A stretch of DNA of 35,433 nucleotides, from the NCBI GenBank assembly GCA_964571815.1, contig CAZNDN010000028.1, forward strand, positions 1 to 35,433. Direction: 5' to 3'. This document shows, piece after piece, positions 1 to 7,938 of the stretch. Each line of letters starts with the position of its first letter. Within the stretch, counting starts at the first letter, position 1. The translations under genes were made by a program, and so were the position numbers. The stretch is from CAZNDN01 sp964571815 (lineage in GTDB: Bacteria > Fibrobacterota > Chitinivibrionia > Chitinivibrionales > WJKA01). The notes beneath the pieces are model-generated. The model did no database searches. It saw only the letters and a list, made by a program, of their open reading frames with translations, and had not been told where the DNA came from.

Positions 1-679
1 GCCGGCACGAGGAGAAGACAACAGCACATGAGAATACAACTACTGCCGCAAGATTCATACATCGGCCTCCTTCGCATGTAAGGTAACCGGCATTTCTAAG
101 AATAGACGACTCAAACGAGTGCGGCGTTACTCTCTGATTTTTCCTCGCGTGCTCTGAGCCAATGTGCCGACATTCAATTGTCGAGAATGTGTGCTCTCAG
201 CCTTCACTGCAACGGCCACGGATCCCTTCATGCAGGAGACCACCCGCAAAGCGATGGCCCGAAAGAATTCAGAAAGGGGGCTCAGCGACACAGACACGGG
301 TATTGACGATACCGGAGAGGGCTGAGACGAAACGTAGCTGCTGCTGCCGCCGCCGACGACGCTGTCGAGCCCGGCAGCGGCGCATCCCAAAGTCATCACA
401 ATTGTAGACATCCATGTCAACGATTTTTCGCCGGCATCATCGACGTTCCCTGCAAAGCAGAAGAATCGGGGCTATATTTGAAGATGCCGGCTGCCCGGGT
501 ACTCAAGGAGGTTTTCGGGCCCGTCCTGAGCTACGTCGAAGGGGCCTGTCCTGGACAGATCAGCTCAATAAAATCAACAGGTTGGGCACCCGCGAAGATA
601 CTTGAGACAAGCGAGAGGTCCACACCCGAAGCTGCACTGCGATCTGCGCATCTGGTCCAATCACAGAGGAGGTCACGAC
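1..679. other. Upstream region without a convincing gene
   Basis: No reading frame here looks like a protein with normal composition. A 97-codon leftward frame at 127-420 has a lipobox-like LGC near its start but no other support. The sequence GGGCTATATT at 469-478, continuing to TTTG at 480, resembles a -10-type box; the same ten bases occur at 7822-7831 upstream of another secreted-protein operon, so it may belong to the promoter of the GH30 gene. A small imperfect hairpin-like segment (523-546) contains TCCTGAGC and TCGAAGG. A strong Shine-Dalgarno (GAGGAGGT, 666-673) closes the region. Confidence 0.5.
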
Positions 680-3600
680 ATGGTTCGCCGCGTAAGCATG
701 TGCCTTTTGAGCGCGATGATCACCACGGTATCGGCCCGGAATACGGGGTATGCAGATCGGTTTGACGGGTCGTCGCTTGTTTCGGGCTGGGGTGAAAGCA
801 GCAAGTATGACCTGTCTCCGGACAACGGTGCGATGAAACTTGCTATTGCCACCGACGGGAAATGGCAGGGATTGTATCTTGCCCTCGACGACGTATATGA
901 TTTTTCATCGGACCTGCTGCTCAATCTCAAGATCAGGGCAAACGACCCCTTCATCCTGCACATATACCTGTTCGACGAAAACAACAAAAATGTCGTTGTC
1001 CATCGACCGATTCGATCATCATCGCGGTTTCACAACTACTGCTATGACATGGCCGAGGCAACGCCCGGGGACGGATTCGATCCCACGAGAATCACGGCCA
1101 TGATGTTCACCGTCAACGGCCTGAGCCTGGGTACGGAAACCACGGCATGGTTCGATGATCTGCTTGTCGGNNNNNNNNNNNNNNNNNNNNNNNNNNNNNN
1201 NNNNNNNNNNNNNNNNNNNNNNNNNNNNNNNNNNNNNNNNNNNNNNNNNNNNNNNNNNNNNNNNNNNNNNACGGCCTGAGCCTGGGTACGGAAACCACGG
1301 CATGGTTCGATGATCTGCTTGTCGGCGCCGAGGCCTCCAGGTTCGCGTCGGTGGGCCCGGTCCCCGATCTGGAGCTTTTCAAGGGCACCACCGACAATCA
1401 CCTTCAGGTCCATGATATTCGCCACGCCTCCTCGATCGACCTCTCTTCCTCAATGCTGCTGTCAGACATCTCGATTTCTTCGATCCGGGACGGTATCGCC
1501 GATATCCGTTTCGACTGCAAGAGCGGCGCGGTCGGTCAGGAAACCCTCACGCTAACGGCACACGGCACCGACGGCTTTGCCGACCACGCCGTTGCGTTCA
1601 CGGTGACCGTCTCGGACAACAATCCGCCCGAGATCGATCCGATCGAAAATGTGGAAATGCAGGCCGGCGCCCAAAAGGCCGTTCGCCTGAGCGGCATTTC
1701 CGACGGTGATGCGTCAGCGGAGCAGCCTTTGACCCTTACCGCGCGAAGCGACAATCAGGAAGCGCTTCCCGATTCCCGGATCAAAATCGCCCATGCCCCC
1801 GGCAGCCCCTACGCATCGCTGGTACTTACACCGACAGTGGCAGCGAAGAATGTCCGGGTAACGGTGACGGTCGACGACGGACAGGGAAGCGCCGGCACAA
1901 CGTCGACATCGTTCTCGGCGGATATCTATGAACACTTCAACTACCCGCCGACCGTCGATTCGCTCCACGACCTGGCCGTCAAGCTTTCCGCCGGCACCAC
2001 ACTCATTCCGCTGGCCGGTATCACCGACGGCAACGGGGGTACACAATCGCTTACAATCGGCGCCACAAGCGACGATGCGAACGTGATTGCCGACGACGGA
2101 CTGAGTGTGGACCACACTGCCGGCGCAACGGAGGCAAGCCTTGCGATTACACCGCGTGCCGAAGGCGTCTCGATCATTACCCTGACCGTTGCCGACGACG
2201 GTGCGGGGTGTGAGAATGGTCCTCGACAGACCAGTCGAACCGTGGAGATCGAAGTCCTTCCCGACCTGCCCGATTCGTACGTTGAAACCTTCGACGATCT
2301 CTCAGCGTGGAGCAAATCGGGCACCTACGCCTTCACCGTGGTGGATTCAGGATCGTTTCGAGCTCTCAAAGTTGAGTGTACCGACAAATCGTATTGGGAC
2401 GGATACGGTCTGACATTCGAGCCGCATCTGGATCTTTCGGAGTATCCCTTTGTCAGCATGGAAGTGTATTCGGTCAACGATTCGACGCTGCACTGGATGT
2501 GGTTCTACGACAACGCCGGCGTGCGCAACGACAACATCAGTATCAAGGAGAAAGCAGTATGGGCGCCGCCCGGGAAATGGACCAGGATTGTATTTCGGTT
2601 CGACGGCTTTGCGCAGATGCAGCGCAAGAGCGGTGAGGAGATCAATGCGCGGAGGATCACCCGCATTCTGTTCAATATGCACGACACGCCGTTCAAATGG
2701 CCCCCGCCGCCTGATTACAGCGGGACCTATCTGATTCGCCATGTGCGGGTCGGAAGTCGGGCCGATCTGGGAACACCGGTCGCCACAATCGATCCGATTG
2801 CCCACCTGTCGCTGTTTGAGGGCGCCGGCATGCAGGAAATCATGTTGACCGGCATCGGCGCGGGCGTGGGGAATTCCGCGGCGCCGTCACTGGAGGTCAA
2901 CAGCGACAACACCGCACGGGTGCCGCAACCGACTGCAGGCGCCACTGACGATCACGGCAAAGCTCTTCTGTCGTTTACGCCTTCCCCGGGCACCGGATCG
3001 GCCGAAATTGCGGTGACGGTCACGGCGGAAGGCGCCCGTGATACGACCGTACGCTTCGGCGTGGATATCGTCGACAAGGCGCAGTCGCCCGCGGTGACCG
3101 TAACGGTTGATCCCACGAAGAAATACCAGACGATTCGGGGATTCGGCACGTTCCGATTTCCGGACAAACCTCAGTACATCGACGATTACACCGGGAATCT
3201 GGGCGCCTCGGCGGTTCGGATCGGCCTGTTCGACAACCATATCGAGCCGGTCAACGACAACAACGATCCGTACGTGCTCAACCGCGCGGCCCTGACAACT
3301 TCACCCTTTGATTTCGACTACTACCGCAAGCTCAAAGCCCGCGGCGTGGAGACATTCATACTGTCGTACTGGAGCCCTCCGGCATGGATGAAAGACAATT
3401 TCAGCACCACATTTGCCTTCGCCTCGGCCGTGGGTGACTGCGACAAGACCGACAACAAACTCTCGTACCATTACTACGAAGAGTTCGCGGAGAATGTCGT
3501 GGCCGTGGTGAGGATGTTCAAGGAGGAAGCCGGGATAGATCTGTACGGGATCGGCCTCCAGAACGAACCCGCGTTTCACGAGCCCTACGCCTCGGCTATT

Positions 3601-4692
3601 CTCGATCCCGAGCATTTTGTCGAGCTGCTCAAGACCGTGGGTGCGCGTTTTGAGGCGGAAGGAATCACGACACGACTGTTCATGCCCGAGCAGGTCTTCT
3701 CGCAGGGACTGAACTCCATGCGCGAGTACATCGACGCGGTCCAGGGCGATTCGCTTGCGAACCGCTACACGCAGGTAATCGCGACGCACGGGTATGCAAA
3801 GGACGGAATCGGTGAGGGGCAACCCGACTATTCGAAATGGAGTGAAATGCGACAGAACGCTCAGGAGGGACCCCGGCCCAAAGAGCTGTGGATGACGGAA
3901 ACCTATCCACGGGCCGGAGGATGGAGTGAAGCGATGAATCTTGCCGGCGCGATGCACGGCGCCCTGGTGCACGGCAATGTCGGCTTGTGGACATTGTGGA
4001 ATATCGAAGGAACGCTCATGCAAAGCGGCGCTCCCACCCGGAGCTTCTACGCGGCAAAGCATTACTACCGCTCGGTTCGTCCCGCATGGCGCAGGATCGA
4101 GGCCGAATCAAGCAGAGACGACGTGCTCGCGGGAGCATTCACTTCGGCCGACGAATCGGCGGTTTCCCTTGTCCTTGTCAACCTCGGGGATTCCTCGCGC
4201 AGCATCGAGGTACACGGCGACGGCCTGCCCGCGGCCTTTCACCGGTACCTCTCCTCCGAGGGGCGTTTCTACGAAGCGGGAGCGGATATGGTTGACGGGT
4301 CCACACTCATGCCGCCGCGAAGTATCCTGACCCTTTCCACGGAAAAGGCGTCCGATCCCACGCCCGTGCAATCTCAACGGGTAAAGAGGATTCCGCCCCC
4401 CGCTTTCGCGGTCCTGTCGTCGCCGTTGTCTCCGTCCGTGAGCATCGAATTCACGCTGCAGCGTCCCATGAAAGACGTGACCGTCACCATACTGAATCTT
4501 CAGGGTCGAGTGGTATGGCGCCACACAGGCGGGGATACTCCCCCGGGCATGCATGCGATCAAGTGGAACGGAGAGGATCGAAACGGCGCCCGCACCGGAG
4601 CGGGAGCGTATCTGGTTCGCCTGACCGGCAGGGAGCCAACGGGCACAATCGCCCTGTCCCGCGCAACGACGATGATACGGCTGGGCAGGTAG
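680..4692 (+). CDS. Secreted GH30-family glycoside hydrolase, multidomain, FlgD-like C-terminus
   Basis: Secreted polysaccharide-degrading enzyme of the GH30 type, a family of retaining (alpha/beta)8 enzymes acting on xylan, beta-glucans and related polymers; the substrate is not readable here. The ATG at 680 is chosen because GAGGAGGT lies six bases upstream and a signal peptide follows. A 100-N gap interrupts the gene, but collapsing the 55-bp flanking duplication joins both sides in one frame of about 1285 residues. Approximate order in that protein: carbohydrate-binding-like domain (20-160), cadherin/Ig-like repeats (215-475), a second binding-like domain starting YVETFDD (480-640), an Ig-like domain, the GH30 barrel (755-1085), a beta-sandwich, and a FlgD-Ig-like tail (1180-1285). 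Barrel motifs are RGFG, SPPAWMK, GLQNEP (acid/base Glu, codon 3565-3567) and WMTET (nucleophile Glu, codon 3898-3900). It appears monocistronic. The family call is firm; the specificity is unknown. Confidence 0.88.
1116..1325. other. Assembly gap with 55-bp duplicated flanks
   Basis: One hundred Ns (1171-1270) are flanked by identical 55-bp sequences at 1116-1170 and 1271-1325. This is what two contig ends sharing a k-mer-length overlap look like when scaffolded but not merged. Collapsing them removes 155 bp and places the frame beginning at 680 in phase with the frame ending at 4692. Confidence 0.9.
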
Positions 4693-5147
4693 CGCGCCGA
4701 CGGCTTCGCCGATGTCTTTCGCGCGCCTTGCTTGTCTCCGACAGTCTTCTTGTCTTTCTCGGCATCGACACCTGAGGATTGGTTTCCGGCCTTCAAGTCA
4801 GCCTCAGGCTGCCGACCGAACGCCGGGAAATCGTTTCCGGTACCCGCTGAATCCCGTCCGCGGCCGTGAAGCGGCTCAAGTTCCTTGTCGATTCCGCCCG
4901 GCGCTGCCGGATGCGGATCATGGGTGTCCCGGTTCGTCGTGCCGCTGTCTTCGGCCCTTCCCTTGTCATCGACCAATCCGCTGTCCGCACATCCCGGGTC
5001 GTTCATAGCCGAAAGCAGTTTCCTACCCGGTGAGTTGATCCGCGTATTCCTCACAACGAGGAACCCAGCGCCGACAAGAAGCATGATTACCGGCACATGC
5101 TTTACGTGCCGGAAAAGGCTTCTGGTTCGTGGCGACGGTGTCGGCAT
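4500..5147 (-). CDS. Hypothetical membrane-anchored protein (weak)
   Basis: Not recognised. The 215-codon frame starts with a basic stretch followed by one hydrophobic segment (about residues 18-36, VPVIMLLVGAGFLVV) and then a long hydrophilic, Asp/Lys/Gly-rich part, as in a single-pass protein with a periplasmic tail. The last 64 codons run antisense into the 3' end of the GH30 gene, which is unusual; the true gene may end before 4693 with its stop lost, or the frame may be fortuitous. The only Shine-Dalgarno candidate (GGGAGT) is about 13 bases from the ATG, farther than normal. It lies head to tail downstream of the beta-barrel gene at 5281-5892 on the same strand. Confidence 0.35.
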   Translation of the reverse strand: MPTPSPRTRSLFRHVKHVPVIMLLVGAGFLVVRNTRINSPGRKLLSAMNDPGCADSGLVDDKGRAEDSGTTNRDTHDPHPAAPGGIDKELEPLHGRGRDSAGTGNDFPAFGRQPEADLKAGNQSSGVDAEKDKKTVGDKQGARKTSAKPSARYLPSRIIVVARDRAIVPVGSLPVRRTRYAPAPVRAPFRSSPFHLIACMPGGVSPPVWRHTTRP

Positions 5148-5280
5148 GGCGTGTCGGGAACTCCCCGCGTGATAGAGACCTGGTTTCGGCTCCGGCCGTT
5201 CATCCCTGCATTCACTCAGGCTTGCATCCGGGCAATCAGGGTAATCGGTGGATCGGACCCTTCACGTGATCCCCTGTAGC

Positions 5281-5892
5281 TCATTGTGTCGCATATCCAA
5301 GACCAATGACTACCGACGGAAAGAGGGTCATTCCCCCCGCTCCTTGCGATTCCTGGAAATCGGGGTCCGGTGCGGAACCAAAGGCAAGAATCCCCACTCC
5401 CAGACCGGCCTTAAAGAGCAACCAGCCACTGTTATAGGTCAGTTCGTCGCGTACTGAGTAATAAGCACCGATACCCGCCAGGCGCGACAAATCTTTTGAC
5501 GCCAACATCAACCCGGGGATAACGGTTATTGAGTTGCGCAACGAGCCGGTTGATTTGTCCCATTGATGAGTCTTCAGAGACAGGGATATCGAGCAGCTCA
5601 GGATTCGGGTCAAGAGGTAAGAAACAATCCCCGGATTGATTCCCAGAGAGCCGTATTTCGTGACACGTTCATAATTCACATTGGCGATCTCCATCAGACC
5701 CGCGGACATGAATATGCAATGCATGTCGCCGTCATCATCCCCCGGTTGGATGGATTTGGTCAGGCTATCCGCCGGATCCAGGGGTACTTCAACGATAGAG
5801 TCGGCAAGATCAGGTGTGTTCGACGCCGCACCCGGGCGGATCACCAGCAGGGTCGCAACAACAATGTGCATGAATTGGCATGGGGGTTTCAT
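5281..5892 (-). CDS. Small exported beta-barrel-like protein, unknown function
   Basis: Not assigned to a named family. The 203-residue product has a signal peptide ending near RPGAAS, a short acidic spacer (residues 27-52), then alternating hydrophobic segments such as FMSAGLMEIANVNYERV, where a GL(M)-x-NVNYER pattern resembles the first strands of small outer-membrane barrels of FCB bacteria. The last strand, SVVIGLGYATQ, ends in Gln rather than the usual aromatic residue. An in-frame ATG at codon 8 is an alternative start that still gives a signal peptide. It lies downstream of the regulator and the T9SS-tail remnant on the same strand. An outer-membrane location is inferred. Confidence 0.6.
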   Translation of the reverse strand: MKPPCQFMHIVVATLLVIRPGAASNTPDLADSIVEVPLDPADSLTKSIQPGDDDGDMHCIFMSAGLMEIANVNYERVTKYGSLGINPGIVSYLLTRILSCSISLSLKTHQWDKSTGSLRNSITVIPGLMLASKDLSRLAGIGAYYSVRDELTYNSGWLLFKAGLGVGILAFGSAPDPDFQESQGAGGMTLFPSVVIGLGYATQ

Positions 5893-6016
5893 GGTCTATT
5901 CTGCCGGGGAATGTCCACGGTCGACTCCTATGCGAACGTTTCTGCCGAATGGCTTGACAGGCGGTTGTCTCCCATGACACTTCGTACCAATGCTCCGCAT
6001 CACTCGGCCATCCCGG

Positions 6017-6190
6017 TCATTGCTCGATCACCATCTTCTTGACTACCCAGGCCCGACGGGCACCGGCTCGTACGAGACAGCGCCCGGGATGAAGCTGAGC
6101 TATATGGAACCCGTCGGTGAAACCACCTCCATGCCGGACAATCCGACCGTTCATATTCAGTACCGCCCCTGAGACTGCTGTTGATCGGCT
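6017..6190 (-). pseudogene. Remnant T9SS C-terminal sorting domain
   Basis: A 57-codon open stretch with no usable upstream start, bounded upstream by TAA at 6191-6193. It reads as a type 9 secretion C-terminal tail: VLNMNGRIVRHGG, then a G-F-x-I-A strand, RCLVRAG, and KKMVIEQ at the stop. The spacing matches the tails of the secreted proteins at 7939-10809 (VYDMSGRVVLRG ... QEIVLAQ) and 10822-13392 (ITDSSGRIVATG). The body of the protein is missing; the end of the regulator gene lies about 20 bases away on the same strand. This is best explained as the 3' end of a secreted-enzyme gene whose 5' part was deleted. The tail identity is seen in the sequence; the history is inferred. Confidence 0.6.
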
Positions 6191-6210
6191 TTAAGATATA
6201 TCCCAGGCCA

Positions 6211-7746
6211 TCACACCCAAAACTCAGTCTGCCGCTCCAACAGGAACCCCGCGATTCTGATCCGCTCCATGGGCTTTGGCCCTCGCGGGAGGCCGGGGCG
6301 GATGAGATAGTCGAACATGGCGCGTATCACGCCGTCGACATTGTACTCGTAGCTGGTGATACGCGCCACGGCCGACTGAAGATCGTTGTCGAAGCTCACC
6401 ACGGAGAAGGGCCGTGTGGCACGGTCGGCCGTGTTTCTTCGCCTGATATATTCCACGAGCACCTGCGCGACAACATCAGAGAACACCACACAGGCGGTGA
6501 TCCGGGGCCGGGTCAGAATGTGCTCGAACGCCGCTTCGAGGCTTCGGGAGTAGGCGCCCCGGGTGCTCAGGGCCCGAAGGGACTCGTAGGCGCGGATCAC
6601 AGTGCGGCTCAGTTGCGCACCCAGCATGCTTCGAGTGTCGAAATCCTGCACCAGCCGCTCCAGCTCCCGTACCAAAACCACGGTCTGATAGTACTCCTCA
6701 AACTGCCTGATCCCGCTGCCCCGGCCGCGCACGATCGAGTCGATTGCAAAACAATCGACGGTGTAGTCGCCGCCCATGCCCCTGAATACCCGGCGGAGGA
6801 CATCGTACCGCGCGCGCGACCAGGCGTAGCGGTTGCTCAGGGTGAGCGCGGCGATATGCCGGTGACCTCCGCGAAGAAGAAAGCGGGCAATCGTCTCCGC
6901 GGCCTCAAGGTCGGCCCCGAGTTCAAACAAGCGCACATGCCGCGTGCGCAGTGAAGGTACCTCCGGAGGGAGGTCGTTCGCATCGTCAAGCACCGCCACC
7001 GGCCGGCCGCGGGACTCCAGAAGAACAAGCAGGTCGCGGAGGCACGGAAGACGGTTTCCCCAGACCATGGCGCCGATAATGGTCGCGCTTGTATTCTCGT
7101 GTCGCAGCAGAAGCTCGCGAAGCTGCCCCGCATTGTTCGCACGGCCGCACGGAACGAAGCTCAGGGATATCCGGTGCTGAAGCGCGCATCGTTCGGTCGA
7201 CCGCAAAACTTCATTCACCCGCGGAGAATAGAGCACCCAGTTGCTCTCCTTGACCGGCACGAAAAAGAGAATGGTCGATCCCGGCCGCGACCTTCGGAGC
7301 GGCACACGGTAGCCGCGCTTGAACCGCTCCAGGCCCGTGCGCGGCGCGAGGATGCCAAGCGCTTTCTTCACCGTGGCATACGACACGCCGTAACGGCCCT
7401 GAAGCTCCTTGTACGAGGGCAGCGGCGCGCCGGCGGGAAACACACCGCGAGCGATATCCTCGTGAATACGCTCCATCACCCTCTCGTACGCCGGGACCCG
7501 GTGCTCCCACGAACCCGCCGGAACATCCCCGGCCCGGACAAGACGAACGCCCCTGCCCGGAAGCGTCTCGAGCACCCCCTTGTCCACGTACGCGTGCACC
7601 ACCCGGCTCATGGTGAATACCGAAGCCCCGGCGCGGGCGGCCATGTGCCTGACCGTAGGAAGACGGTCCCGGTTGCGGGAGCGGCAGTGATCGATTGCCT
7701 CAATCAGCACCCGCTCCGCACGATCCCGCACAATGCGCGACGGCAT
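6211..7746 (-). CDS. Transcriptional regulator: two GntR-like winged helices plus LacI-type sensor
   Basis: A DNA-binding regulator of 511 residues, predicted to respond to a sugar ligand. The ATG at 7746 follows AAGGAGCT. Residues about 5-72 form a first winged helix (LPTVRHMAARAGASVFTMSR, then a GRGVRLV wing). Residues about 82-155 form a second one (PLPSYKELQGRYGVSYATVK, wing RGYRVP). Residues 160-511 resemble the periplasmic-binding-like sensor of LacI/GalR proteins, ending with VVSFDND and a TSYEYNVDGVIRAM segment. The sensor holds an extra mostly helical segment of about 95 residues between the strand near YDVLRRVF and the one near ITACVVFSD. It is divergent from the cytochrome/six-hairpin operon across 192 bp containing an inverted repeat, so it is likely to control that operon and itself. 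Homologues in this window are 33855-35408 (intact) and 24563-25572 (broken). Confidence 0.85.
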   Translation of the reverse strand: MPSRIVRDRAERVLIEAIDHCRSRNRDRLPTVRHMAARAGASVFTMSRVVHAYVDKGVLETLPGRGVRLVRAGDVPAGSWEHRVPAYERVMERIHEDIARGVFPAGAPLPSYKELQGRYGVSYATVKKALGILAPRTGLERFKRGYRVPLRRSRPGSTILFFVPVKESNWVLYSPRVNEVLRSTERCALQHRISLSFVPCGRANNAGQLRELLLRHENTSATIIGAMVWGNRLPCLRDLLVLLESRGRPVAVLDDANDLPPEVPSLRTRHVRLFELGADLEAAETIARFLLRGGHRHIAALTLSNRYAWSRARYDVLRRVFRGMGGDYTVDCFAIDSIVRGRGSGIRQFEEYYQTVVLVRELERLVQDFDTRSMLGAQLSRTVIRAYESLRALSTRGAYSRSLEAAFEHILTRPRITACVVFSDVVAQVLVEYIRRRNTADRATRPFSVVSFDNDLQSAVARITSYEYNVDGVIRAMFDYLIRPGLPRGPKPMERIRIAGFLLERQTEFWV

Positions 7747-7765
7747 GATAGCTCCTTATAATAAC

Positions 7766-7790
7766 AATCTAACACATGTATAATTAGATT
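7766..7790. promoter_or_regulatory. Candidate operator, 7-bp inverted repeat
   Basis: Perfect arms AATCTAA (7766-7772) and TTAGATT (7784-7790) with an 11-bp spacer, in an AT-rich island of an otherwise GC-rich sequence. It sits 20-45 bp upstream of the regulator start at 7746 and about 150 bp upstream of the divergent gene at 7939. Position and symmetry suit autoregulation by the adjacent regulator. The box GGGCTATATT at 7822-7831 may be part of the rightward promoter. Confidence 0.5.
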
Positions 7791-7938
7791 AAAAATAATA
7801 GATCGTCATTTCCTCGCAACCGGGCTATATTATCGGCAGCGAAAGGGAATCAACCCTGGACGAAGAGTTCCGGAGCGCTTTGCCCGGAAACTCCGGCACG
7901 CCCCTTTGAATATCACAAGCCCCGAATGGAGGTTACCC

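Noticed and set aside
127..420. 97-codon leftward frame with a lipobox-like LGC
   Set aside because: No ribosome-binding site or recognisable domain, and the Ser/Val-rich composition looks like reading-frame noise in GC-rich DNA.
4693..4735. GC-rich hairpin after the GH30 stop (GCGCGC ends with a GGCTTCGCC core)
   Set aside because: The stem is interrupted and no T-tract follows; it could be chance in GC-rich sequence.
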